From positions 1-7,594 of the forward strand of contig JACIXM010000369.1 in assembly GCA_014360395.1 (NCBI GenBank): DNA of 7,594 bases, given 5' to 3'. This stretch comes from Actinotalea sp. GTDB lineage: Bacteria; Actinomycetota; Actinomycetes; Actinomycetales; Cellulomonadaceae. The position numbers and the translations under genes are program-made. Of the stretch, positions 1-6,342 are shown in pieces (the first letter of the stretch is position 1; the number at the start of each line of letters is the position of its first letter). The notes beneath the pieces are model-generated. The model had not been told where the DNA came from and did not search any database. It was given only the letters and a program-made list of their open reading frames with translations.

Positions 1-1520
1 CGGAGTCGGAGGTGGCCGAGGCGACGTCCGACCTCCTCATCGAGGCCGCCCACTTTGACCCGGTCTCGGTCGCCCGCACGGCCCGCCGGCACCGCATCCC
101 GAGCGAGGCCGGCAAGCGGTTCGAGCGCGGTGTGGACCCGCAGCTGCCGCGGGTGGCCGCGCGCCGCGCCGTGGAGCTGCTCCTGCGCTACGGCGGCGGG
201 ACGGCGGACGACGTCCTGACCGACGTCGACCACACGCCCGGGCCGACGGTCGTCGAGCTGCGCCTGGACCTGCCCGCGCGGCTGGTCGGCGTGCCCTACA
301 CGGCCGAGGAGGTCGTCAGCACGCTCACCGACATCGGCTGCACGGTCGACGTCGAGGGCCCGACGGCGCGCGTCACGGTGCCGAGCTGGCGGCCCGACCT
401 CGTCGTCCCGGTCGACCTGGTCGAGGAGGTCGCCCGCCTGCGCGGGTACGACGCGATCCCGTCGGTCGTCCCGCAGGCGCCGGCGGGCCGTGGGCTCACC
501 CCGGCGCAGGTCTCGCGCCGGGCCGTCGCCGACGCGCTGGCGGCGGCGGGGTTCGTCGAGGTGCTCAGCTACCCGTTCGTCGGGACGCACCAGCACGACG
601 CGCTCGCCCTGCCCCCCGACGACGCCCGACGGCGTGCGGTGCGACTGGTCAACCCGCTCTCCGACGAGCTGCCGGAGATGCGCACGCACCTGCTGCCGAC
701 CCTGCTGGAGACGGTCCGGCGCAACGTCGGTCGGGGGCTGGGGGACCTCGCCCTGGTGGAGACCGGCCTGGTGACGCGCCCGGAGCCGGGTGCGCGCCCG
801 GCTCCGCAGCTGCCCGGTGCGGCGCGGCCCGACGCCGACGCCCTGGCGACGCTCGCCGCGGCGGTGCCGCCTCAGCCGCGCCACGTGGCGGGCGTGCTCA
901 CCGGCCTGCGGGAGCCCGCCGGCTGGTGGGGGCCCGGTCGGCGCGCCGACCACACCGACGCGATCGACGCCGCCCTGCTGGTCGGGCGCACGGCGGGGGT
1001 CCGCCTCACCCCGGCCGCGGGGTCTGTCGCCCCGTGGCACCCCGGCCGGACCGCCGAGCTGCGCCTGCCCGACGGCAGCGTCGTGGGGCACGCCGGCGAG
1101 CTGCACCCGCGGGTGCTCAGTGCCCTGGAGCTGCCGCCCCGGGCGGTCGCCTTCGAGCTGGACCTCGACGCGGTGCTCGCCGCGGCACCGACGGAGCCTG
1201 TCCAGGCCGTCCCGGTCTCGACGTTCCCCCCGGCGAAGGAGGACATCGCGCTGGTCGTGGCCGAGGAGGTGCCCGTCGGGGACCTCTTCGCGGCGGTGCA
1301 CGCGGGCGCGTCGGCGTCGGCGGCGGGCCGGATCGTCGAGGAGGTCCGGGTCTTCGACGTCTACCGCGGCGCACCCGTGCCCGAGGGGCACAAGTCCGTG
1401 GCGTTCTCCCTGCGCCTGCGCGCGGCGGACCGGACGCTCACGTCGGCCGAGGCGGCCGCGGTGCGCGAGGCGGCGGTGGCCGAGGCGCACCGGCGGCACG
1501 GCGCCACGCTGCGCGCCTGA
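1..1520 (+). CDS. pheT: Phenylalanyl-tRNA synthetase beta subunit, C-terminal part (5' end outside window)
   Basis: Beta chain of the cytoplasmic alpha2-beta2 enzyme that charges tRNA-Phe. The reading frame is already open at base 3 (E-S-E-V-A-E), so the GTG at 12 is an internal valine and the true start lies upstream. About 505 residues are visible; bacterial PheT is usually about 800-860, so the N-terminal tRNA-binding domain and most of B3/B4 are missing here. Visible parts in order: the end of B3/B4 with the family stretch SEAGKRFERGVDP; the B5 domain at about 246-461, with PSWRPD followed by DLVEEVARLRGYDAIP; the catalytic-like core (about 490-1190); and the C-terminal anticodon-binding FDX-ACB domain at about 1218-1517, with FPPAKEDIALV, FDVYRG, KSVAFSL and DRTLT. 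pheS is expected just upstream. The gene ends with TGA at 1518, eleven bases before a strong hairpin. Identification is secure; nothing looks broken. Confidence 0.97.
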   Translation, partial: ESEVAEATSDLLIEAAHFDPVSVARTARRHRIPSEAGKRFERGVDPQLPRVAARRAVELLLRYGGGTADDVLTDVDHTPGPTVVELRLDLPARLVGVPYTAEEVVSTLTDIGCTVDVEGPTARVTVPSWRPDLVVPVDLVEEVARLRGYDAIPSVVPQAPAGRGLTPAQVSRRAVADALAAAGFVEVLSYPFVGTHQHDALALPPDDARRRAVRLVNPLSDELPEMRTHLLPTLLETVRRNVGRGLGDLALVETGLVTRPEPGARPAPQLPGAARPDADALATLAAAVPPQPRHVAGVLTGLREPAGWWGPGRRADHTDAIDAALLVGRTAGVRLTPAAGSVAPWHPGRTAELRLPDGSVVGHAGELHPRVLSALELPPRAVAFELDLDAVLAAAPTEPVQAVPVSTFPPAKEDIALVVAEEVPVGDLFAAVHAGASASAAGRIVEEVRVFDVYRGAPVPEGHKSVAFSLRLRAADRTLTSAEAAAVREAAVAEAHRRHGATLRA

Positions 1521-1531
1521 GACGGACGGGT

Positions 1532-1561
1532 GCCCCGACCGGCCGCTGCGCCGGTCGGGGC
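1532..1561. terminator. Probable bidirectional intrinsic terminator between convergent genes
   Basis: A perfect 11-base inverted repeat: GCCCCGACCGG (1532-1542) pairs with CCGGTCGGGGC (1551-1561). One further C-G pair inside gives a 12-pair stem and a 6-base loop. It starts 11 bases after the pheT stop and lies 7 bases beyond the stop of the convergent acetyltransferase gene, so it can serve both. There is no T-run on either strand. That is common for terminators in high-GC actinobacteria, but it makes the call less certain than a classical hairpin plus U-tract. Confidence 0.8.
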
Positions 1562-1568
1562 GACCCCG

Positions 1569-2081
1569 TCAGTCCTGCGGCGCCGCGGCCACCAGCACGT
1601 CGCTCGGTGCCGCGAGCAGGGCGACCTGCACGGTGCCGCCGGTCGTCCACTGGGTGCCGACCTGCTCGAACCCGAGCCGGCGGTGGAAGGCCAGGGAGGC
1701 GGGGTTGGGCGGCTCGAGGTTGACCTCGCAGGTGACCTCGGGCAGGTCGAGCCCGACGGCGCGTCGCGCGGTCGCGGCGTAGAGCGCCCGGCCCACGCCG
1801 CGCCGGTGGGCGTGAGGGGCGACGACCACCCGGTCGACGTACATCGAGCCGGGCCGGTGGGCGGTGAACCAGCGGTAGTTCTCGCTCGCGTACGCGGCGC
1901 CCGGCGCGAGGGCGAGCAGGAAGCCGAGGGGCCCCGCGCCGTCGTCGGCGACCAGCGCGACGGCGCAGCGGGGTGCGTGCGCCGCGAGCCCCTCCTGCCC
2001 GAGCGCGTTCACCGCGGGCACGGCGGCGTCGTTGAGGGCGGCGAGCACGGGGAGGTCGTCCTCGCGCAGAGTCCTGATCAC
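1569..2081 (-). CDS. GNAT-family N-acetyltransferase
   Basis: A 170-residue protein of the Gcn5-related acetyltransferase fold, which moves the acetyl group of acetyl-CoA onto an amine. The start chosen is GTG at 2081-2079, giving MIRTLREDDLPVLAALN, the usual beginning of this family. The only other initiation-like codon nearby is a CTG overlapping the upstream gene. Acetyl-CoA motif A is clear at residues 84-101: VVVAPHAHRRGVGRAL, with the R-x-x-G-x-A signature at R94, G97 and A99. The later NPASLAFHRRLGFEQVG (126-142) is the typical motif B region. No signal peptide or membrane segment is seen, so it should be cytoplasmic. It starts 20 bases after the oxidoreductase stop with no good Shine-Dalgarno sequence, which suggests co-transcription and perhaps translational coupling. 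The substrate cannot be told: small molecule, antibiotic or protein N-terminus are all possible. Confidence 0.9.
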   Translation of the reverse strand: MIRTLREDDLPVLAALNDAAVPAVNALGQEGLAAHAPRCAVALVADDGAGPLGFLLALAPGAAYASENYRWFTAHRPGSMYVDRVVVAPHAHRRGVGRALYAATARRAVGLDLPEVTCEVNLEPPNPASLAFHRRLGFEQVGTQWTTGGTVQVALLAAPSDVLVAAAPQD

Positions 2082-2101
2082 GACGCCGATGCTCGCACGG
2101 C

Positions 2102-3085
2102 TCAGGGCAGCAGCAGCACCTTGCCCGTCGTCCGGCGGCCCTCGAGCGCGCGGTGCGCCTCGGCGGCCTCGGCGAGCGGGAACCGCTGACCGACCCGGAC
2201 GCGCAGCGTGCCGTCGGCGACGCGGCCCAGCACCTCCTCGGCACGACCGAGGAGCTCCTCGCGGGTGGCGATGTAGTGCGCGAGGAACGGGCGGGTCAGG
2301 TACACCGACCCCGCGGCGTTGAGGCGCTGCGGGTCCACGGGCGGGACCGGCCCGGAGGCGGCGCCGAACAGGGCGAGCCCGCCCCGGGGGCGCAGGCTCG
2401 CGAGGGAGGCGTCGAACGTGCTGGCGCCGACGCCGTCGTAGACGGTGTGCACCCCTCCGTCGGTGCACGCCCGCACGAGCGGCGGCAGCTCGGCCGTCAG
2501 GTCCTCGAGGCGGTCGTACCGGATGACGTCGGCGGCACCGGCCTCGCGGGAGAGCGCCTCCTTCTCGGGCGTGGAGACCGTGGTGAGGACGCGCGCGCCC
2601 CGTGCCGTGGCGAGCTGGGTCAGGAGCAGCCCGGTCCCGCCGGCGCCGGCGTGGACGAGGACCTGGTGCCCCTCGCGCACCGGGAACGTCGAGGCGACGA
2701 GGTACTGCGCCGTCATGCCCTGCAGCAGGACGGCGGCCGCGAGGTCCGCCGGCACGCCATCCGGCAGCGGGACCAGGGCCGCGGCGTCGACCACGGCCTG
2801 CTCCGCGTAGGAGCCGTCGCTGCCGGAGACCCAGCCGACCCGGTCGCCGACCTCGACCTCGGTCACGCCGTCGCCGACCGCGACGACGCGGCCGGCGCCC
2901 TCGGACCCCACGACGTGCGGGAACGGCATGGGGTAGCGGCCCTCGCGCCGGTAGGTGTCGACGAAGTTCACGCCGGCGGCCTCCACGGCGACGACGACCC
3001 GTCCCGGCGGGGCCTGAGGCTCGGGGAGGTCCTGGACGGCGAGGACCTCGGGCCCTCCGGGTGTGGTGGCGAGGACGGCGCGCAT
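2102..3085 (-). CDS. qor: Zinc-independent NADPH:quinone oxidoreductase (QorA-like, MDR superfamily)
   Basis: A 327-residue medium-chain reductase, the same length as I recall for E. coli QorA and similar to it throughout. The family reduces quinones or related enones with NADPH in the cytoplasm. Residues 1-125 form the GroES-like domain: MRAVLATTPGGPEVL, then GVNFVDTYRREGRYP (38-52) and VGSEGAGRV (59-67). The Rossmann domain follows, with the nucleotide loop HAGAGGTG at 145-152 and YDGVGASTFDASLASLRPRG at 216-235. The C-terminus has the family ending HRALEGRRTTGKVLLLP. The cysteine/histidine zinc ligands of alcohol dehydrogenases are absent, so a zinc alcohol dehydrogenase is unlikely. The frame stays open upstream to 3184, but those 33 codons do not resemble the family and overlap argC, so ATG at 3085-3083 is chosen. 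No Shine-Dalgarno precedes it. It probably leads a two-gene unit with the acetyltransferase. The physiological substrate is unknown. Confidence 0.93.
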   Translation of the reverse strand: MRAVLATTPGGPEVLAVQDLPEPQAPPGRVVVAVEAAGVNFVDTYRREGRYPMPFPHVVGSEGAGRVVAVGDGVTEVEVGDRVGWVSGSDGSYAEQAVVDAAALVPLPDGVPADLAAAVLLQGMTAQYLVASTFPVREGHQVLVHAGAGGTGLLLTQLATARGARVLTTVSTPEKEALSREAGAADVIRYDRLEDLTAELPPLVRACTDGGVHTVYDGVGASTFDASLASLRPRGGLALFGAASGPVPPVDPQRLNAAGSVYLTRPFLAHYIATREELLGRAEEVLGRVADGTLRVRVGQRFPLAEAAEAHRALEGRRTTGKVLLLP

Positions 3086-3090
3086 GCCCG

Positions 3091-3121
3091 AGGGTAGGCA
3101 CAGCAGCGGGGCGCGTGTCAC
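3091..3121 (-). promoter_or_regulatory. Putative promoter for the qor-acetyltransferase unit
   Basis: On the minus strand, GTGACA (3121-3116; 5 of 6 matches to TTGACA) is followed after 19 bases by TACCCT (3096-3091), which fits the TAnnnT pattern of actinobacterial -10 elements. Only five bases separate TACCCT from the qor ATG. Transcription would then begin at or next to the start codon, giving a leaderless message, in agreement with the missing Shine-Dalgarno. The spacer is longer than the optimal 17 and short matches arise by chance, so this is tentative. Confidence 0.4.
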
Positions 3122-3155
3122 GCCCCGCCGACACCGGCCGCCCCAGGAGCAGGTG

Positions 3156-3173
3156 ATGCACTCGCGTGTATAG
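3156..3173 (+). other. Five-codon mini-ORF upstream of argC (MHSRV), doubtful
   Basis: ATG-CAC-TCG-CGT-GTA-TAG, preceded by AGGAG at 3145-3149 with a good 6-base spacing. It contains one arginine codon and its TAG ends nine bases before the argC ATG, in the same frame. It could be a tiny leader cistron through which ribosomes reach argC. It would only be transcribed from a promoter upstream of about 3145, and the better-supported promoter starts after it. The AGGAG and ATG may be chance, the ATG being part of an ArgR half-site. Confidence 0.12.
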
Positions 3174-3174
3174 T
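3169..3174 (+). promoter_or_regulatory. Putative -10 element of the argCJBD operon
   Basis: TATAGT matches the TATAAT consensus at 5 of 6 positions and stands out as AT-rich in very GC-rich surroundings. Eight bases separate it from the argC ATG at 3183, so the transcript should begin at about 3181-3183 and be leaderless or nearly so. No convincing -35 element lies at the usual distance (the sequence around 3145-3151 matches poorly). The hexamer lies inside the ARG-box palindrome, so its AT-rich character might be due to the operator rather than to a promoter. Confidence 0.5.
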
Positions 3175-3182
3175 CATGCACC

Positions 3183-4232
3183 ATGACGGTACGGGTGGCG
3201 GTGTCGGGAGCCAGCGGCTACGCGGGTGGCGAGGTGCTGCGTCTGCTCGCCGGCCACCCGGACGTCGCGATCGGGGCGGTGACCGCCCACTCGTCCGCCG
3301 GGGAGCGGCTCGGCGTCCACCAGCCGCACCTGCGCTCCCTGGCCGACCGTGTCCTCGAGCCGACGACGACGCAGACCCTTGCCGGGCACGACGTCGTCGT
3401 CCTGGCCCTTCCGCACGGGGCCTCGGCCGCCGTGGCAGCCGAGCTCGGCGAGGACGTGCTCGTCCTGGACTGCGGCGCCGACCACCGCCTCGCCGACCCG
3501 GACGCGTGGACCGCCTTCTACGGCACGCCCCACGCCGGGACCTGGCCCTACGGCCTGCCGGAGCTGGTGCTCGACCACGGGGAGCGACGCCAGCGGGACC
3601 TGCTCGCCCACGTGCGCCGGGTGGCCGTGCCAGGCTGCAACGTCACGGCCGTGACGCTGGGCATCCAGCCGGGCATCGCCGCCGGCGTCGTCGAGGCGAC
3701 GGACCTGGTCTCCGTCCTGGCGGTCGGCTACTCCGGGGCCGGGAAGGCCGCCAAGACGCACCTGCTGGCCTCGGAGGGCCTGGGCGCGGCGGTGCCGTAC
3801 GCGGTCGGTGGCACGCACCGGCACATCCCCGAGATCGAGCAGAACCTGCGCGCCGTCGGAGCGGCCGAGGTCTCCCTGTCCTTCACCCCGGCGCTCGTCC
3901 CCATGGCACGGGGCATCCTGGCGACGACGACGGCGCGGCTGACGCCCGGGGCGGACGCAGCGGCGGTGCGCAGCGCGTGGGAGGACACCTACGCCGGCGA
4001 GCCGTTCGTCCAGGTCCTCCCCGAGGGCCAGTGGCCCACCACCGCCGCGACCGTCGGCGCGAACACGGCCCTGGTCCAGGTCGCCGTCGACGAGCGCGCC
4101 GGCCGGGTCGTCACGGTCACCGCGCTGGACAACCTCGTCAAGGGCACCGCGGGCGCCGCGGTGCAGTCCATGAACCTCGCCCTCGGCCTGCCGGAGACGA
4201 CCGGCCTGCCCGTCGAAGGAGTCGCCCCGTGA
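3183..4232 (+). CDS. argC: N-acetyl-gamma-glutamyl-phosphate reductase
   Basis: A 349-residue cytoplasmic enzyme that reduces N-acetylglutamyl 5-phosphate to N-acetylglutamate 5-semialdehyde with NADPH, the third step of ornithine synthesis. The N-terminal Rossmann loop reads [15 protein letters not shown] (8-22). The catalytic cysteine is Cys152 in VPGCNVTA, followed by [14 protein letters not shown] (182-195) and [10 protein letters not shown] (211-220), which carries the conserved active-site histidine. The C-terminal [20 protein letters not shown] is diagnostic. The residues after the cysteine (NVT) differ from the common PGCYPT form. The start is fixed: an in-frame TAG lies nine bases upstream and ATG 3183 is the only candidate. 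There is no Shine-Dalgarno at the proper distance, and the -10 element lies eight bases upstream, so a leaderless start is likely. First gene of the operon; its TGA overlaps the argJ GTG. Confidence 0.97.
   Translation: MTVRVAVSGASGYAGGEVLRLLAGHPDVAIGAVTAHSSAGERLGVHQPHLRSLADRVLEPTTTQTLAGHDVVVLALPHGASAAVAAELGEDVLVLDCGADHRLADPDAWTAFYGTPHAGTWPYGLPELVLDHGERRQRDLLAHVRRVAVPGCNVTAVTLGIQPGIAAGVVEATDLVSVLAVGYSGAGKAAKTHLLASEGLGAAVPYAVGGTHRHIPEIEQNLRAVGAAEVSLSFTPALVPMARGILATTTARLTPGADAAAVRSAWEDTYAGEPFVQVLPEGQWPTTAATVGANTALVQVAVDERAGRVVTVTALDNLVKGTAGAAVQSMNLALGLPETTGLPVEGVAP
4216..4221 (+). promoter_or_regulatory. Ribosome binding site deciding the argJ start
   Basis: AAGGAG lies inside the last codons of argC, seven bases before the GTG at 4229. 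It supports this GTG as the argJ start, although the same frame is open for about a thousand bases upstream as a shadow of argC. Confidence 0.8.
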
Positions 4233-5392
4233 GCGTCACCGCCCCCCAGGGCTTCCGTGCGGCCGGCGTCGCCGCCGGGCTGAAGTCCTCCGGCGCCCCG
4301 GACGTGGCGCTCGTGGTCAACGACGGCCCGTCGCGCGCCGCGACCGCGGTGTTCACGACGAACCGCGTGCAGGCCGCCCCGGTGCTGTGGTCCCGGCAGG
4401 CGGTCGCCGACGGCGTCGCGCAGGCCGTCGTGCTCAACTCCGGCGGCGCCAACGCCTGCACGGGCCCGGAGGGCTTCGCCGACACCCACCGCACCGCGGA
4501 GCACGTGGCCGCGGCGCTCGGCTGCTCGGCGGGGGACGTCGTCGTCTGCTCCACCGGGCTGATCGGCGAGCGCCTCCCGATGGACCGGCTCACCGCCGGG
4601 GTCGACGCGGCCGCCGCCGCGCTCTCGGCCGACGGCGGCCCCGACGCGGCGCGGGCGATCATGACGACGGACACGGTCCCCAAGACCGTCGTCGTCGAGC
4701 GCGAGGGCTGGTCGGTCGGCGGGATGGCCAAGGGCGCCGGCATGCTGGCGCCGGGCCTGGCCACGATGCTCTCCGTGATCACCACCGATGCCGAGGTCGG
4801 CGCCCAGGACCTCGACGCGGTCCTGCGCGAGGCGGTCCGCACGACGTTCGACCGGGTCGACTCCGACGGCTGCATGTCGACCAACGACACGGTCGTCCTG
4901 CTGGCGTCCGGCGCCTCGGGGCGCGCCGTCTCGCGGGCGGAGCTCACGGCGGCGGTGACCGAGGCCTGCGCGACGCTGGCCAGGGCGCTGGTCGCCGACG
5001 CCGAGGGGGCCAGCCACGACGTCGCCGTGACCGTCGTCCACGCCTCCGACGAGGACGCGGCCGTCGCCGTGGCGCGGGCCGTGACGCGGTCCAACCTGTT
5101 CAAGGCCGCCGTCTTCGGCAACGACCCCAACTGGGGCCGCATCCTGTCCGCGGCCGGCACGGTCCCGGCGGAGGTCGCCCCGTTCGAGGCCGACCGCGTG
5201 GACGTGGCGGTCAACGGCGTGCAGGTGTGCCGGTCCGGCGGGGTGGGCCAGGACCGCTCCCTCGTCGACCTCGCGGCGCAGCGCGAGGTGCGGGTCGAGA
5301 TCGACCTGCACGCGGGCGAGGCGTCCGCCACCGTCTGGACCAACGACCTCATGCACGACTACGTCCACGAGAACAGCGCGTACTCCACATGA
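4229..5392 (+). CDS. argJ: Glutamate N-acetyltransferase (ornithine acetyltransferase)
   Basis: A 387-residue self-cleaving enzyme that transfers acetyl from N-acetylornithine to glutamate, yielding ornithine and regenerating N-acetylglutamate. Some ArgJ proteins also use acetyl-CoA to make N-acetylglutamate; the sequence alone does not settle which type this is. The cleavage and nucleophile motif is [14 protein letters not shown] (168-181), predicting cleavage between Ala178 and Thr179, with Thr179 the nucleophile of the beta chain. The oxyanion-hole segment CSTGLIGE is at 107-114. Other family blocks are STND (217-220), [11 protein letters not shown] (298-308) and the terminal HENSAYST. The commonly cited EGATK block reads EGASH here, which I believe is normal in actinobacterial ArgJ. 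The GTG start overlaps the argC stop by four bases (GTGA) and has a good Shine-Dalgarno. The length is slightly under the usual 390-410. Confidence 0.97.
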   Translation: MSVTAPQGFRAAGVAAGLKSSGAPDVALVVNDGPSRAATAVFTTNRVQAAPVLWSRQAVADGVAQAVVLNSGGANACTGPEGFADTHRTAEHVAAALGCSAGDVVVCSTGLIGERLPMDRLTAGVDAAAAALSADGGPDAARAIMTTDTVPKTVVVEREGWSVGGMAKGAGMLAPGLATMLSVITTDAEVGAQDLDAVLREAVRTTFDRVDSDGCMSTNDTVVLLASGASGRAVSRAELTAAVTEACATLARALVADAEGASHDVAVTVVHASDEDAAVAVARAVTRSNLFKAAVFGNDPNWGRILSAAGTVPAEVAPFEADRVDVAVNGVQVCRSGGVGQDRSLVDLAAQREVRVEIDLHAGEASATVWTNDLMHDYVHENSAYST

Positions 5393-6342
5393 GCCACCAC
5401 CCGCCCTCGCCCGCCGACGACGCCTTCGACACGGGCGCGCACCTGCGACCGGACCAGAAGGCCGAGGTCCTCATCGAGGCGCTGCCGTGGCTCGAGCGGT
5501 TCCGCGGCGCGCTCTTCGTCGTCAAGTACGGCGGCAACGCGATGGTCGACGAGAGCCTCAAGCGCGCCTTCGCCGAGGACATGGTCTTCCTGCGGCTGTG
5601 CGGGCTGCACCCGGTCGTCGTGCACGGCGGCGGCCCGCAGATCTCGAGCATGCTCGACCGGCTCGGCATCGTCAGCGAGTTCCGGGGCGGCCTGCGGGTC
5701 ACGACGCCGGAGAGCATGGACGTCGTCCGCATGGTCCTCACCGGGCAGGTCTCCCGGGAGCTCGTCGGGCTGATCAACGCGCACGGACCGTTCGCGGTCG
5801 GCATGTCCGGGGAGGACGCCGGCCTGCTGCGCGCCCAGCGGCGCACGGCCGTCGTCGACGGCGAGCCCGTGGACGTCGGCCAGGTGGGCGACGTCGTGGA
5901 CGTCGACCCGACGGCCGTGCGGGACCTCCTCGAGGCGGGGCGCATCCCGGTCATCAGCACCGTCGCCCCCGACGTGGACGACCCGACCCAGGTCCTCAAC
6001 GTCAACGCCGACACCGCGGCCTCGGCGCTCGCGGTGGCGCTGGGCGCCAAGAAGCTCATCGTCCTGACGGACGTCGAGGGGCTGTACACCTCCTGGCCCG
6101 ACCGGTCCTCGCTCGCGCGCCAGATCGGCGCGACCCGGCTGGCCGAGCTCCTGCCGCGCCTGGAGTCCGGCATGGTCCCGAAGATGGAGGCGTGCCTGCG
6201 CGCCGTCACCGGTGGCGTGCCCGCCGCGCACGTCGTGGACGGGCGGCAGGCGCACTCGGTGCTCGTCGAGGTGTTCACCCAGGAGGGCATCGGCACCATG
6301 GTGCTGCCCGACCGGGACGCCCCCGAGGGAGGTGCGGCATGA
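5389..6342 (+). CDS. argB: Acetylglutamate kinase, arginine-sensitive type
   Basis: A 317-residue amino acid kinase that phosphorylates the gamma-carboxyl of N-acetylglutamate with ATP, the second and normally the controlled step of the pathway. Phosphate-binding motifs are KYGGNAM (46-52, with Lys46) and VVHGGGPQI (77-85). NVNADTAA (204-211) and [10 protein letters not shown] (259-268, with Lys265) complete the active site. Residues 1-22 are a loose, proline- and histidine-containing tail, followed by the helix [15 protein letters not shown] (24-38). In known arginine-inhibited kinases this helix interlaces dimers into a hexamer. The C-terminal [16 protein letters not shown] (289-304) matches the arginine-binding signature. 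Feedback inhibition by arginine is therefore inferred. The ATG overlaps the argJ TGA (ATGA), and no clear Shine-Dalgarno precedes it, so translation probably depends on ribosomes finishing argJ. Confidence 0.97.
   Translation: MSHHPPSPADDAFDTGAHLRPDQKAEVLIEALPWLERFRGALFVVKYGGNAMVDESLKRAFAEDMVFLRLCGLHPVVVHGGGPQISSMLDRLGIVSEFRGGLRVTTPESMDVVRMVLTGQVSRELVGLINAHGPFAVGMSGEDAGLLRAQRRTAVVDGEPVDVGQVGDVVDVDPTAVRDLLEAGRIPVISTVAPDVDDPTQVLNVNADTAASALAVALGAKKLIVLTDVEGLYTSWPDRSSLARQIGATRLAELLPRLESGMVPKMEACLRAVTGGVPAAHVVDGRQAHSVLVEVFTQEGIGTMVLPDRDAPEGGAA
6328..6332 (+). promoter_or_regulatory. Ribosome binding site deciding the argD start
   Basis: GGAGG, within the longer purine run GAGGGAGG (6325-6332), lies six bases before ATG 6339. 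It is the strongest Shine-Dalgarno in the window and supports this ATG, even though it gives ArgD an unusually long N-terminus. Confidence 0.85.

Larger units (their letters stand above)
3156..3181. promoter_or_regulatory. Putative ArgR operator (ARG box) in front of argC
   Basis: GTGTATAGTCATGCAC (3166-3181) is an imperfect palindrome: the left arm GTGTAT matches the reverse complement of the right arm ATGCAC at 5 of 6 positions around a 4-base centre. This resembles the mycobacterial ARG box, which as I recall is TTGCAT-N4-ATGCAA: the TGCAT/ATGCA core matches at 9 of 10 positions. A second exact ATGCAC lies at 3156-3161. The three half-sites therefore begin at 3156, 3166 and 3176, exactly 10 bases apart and on one face of the helix. 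The site overlaps the presumed argC -10 element and abuts the argC start codon, so arginine-bound ArgR would block RNA polymerase directly. argR is not in the window; in relatives it lies downstream of argF. Confidence 0.65.

Noticed and set aside
12..14. GTG at 12 as the start of a shortened PheT.
   Set aside because: The frame is open to the left edge with family-consistent residues, so the gene simply continues outside the window.
1300..1330. Short TCGGCG-type repetition inside pheT.
   Set aside because: It only encodes an Ala/Ser/Gly loop (ASASAAGR) in the FDX-ACB domain and is ordinary low complexity for such DNA.
1569..3161. A single 530-codon minus-strand frame that could be read as a fusion protein ending in the acetyltransferase.
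   Set aside because: Its first part is a low-complexity Arg/Gly/Pro shadow of qor in another frame. The qor frame matches its family end to end, and the acetyltransferase has its own GTG start after the qor stop.
3989..5368. Long antisense frames over argJ (459 codons, and another of 404 codons at 4138-5352).
   Set aside because: Long open frames opposite genes are expected at this G+C level; the compositions are biased, no domain is recognisable, and the plus-strand argJ is complete.
3176..5392. A 738-codon plus-strand frame starting at ATG 3176 that ends in ArgJ.
   Set aside because: The part before 4229 is an Arg/Gly/Pro-rich shadow of argC. ArgJ family similarity begins only after GTG 4229, which has its own Shine-Dalgarno.
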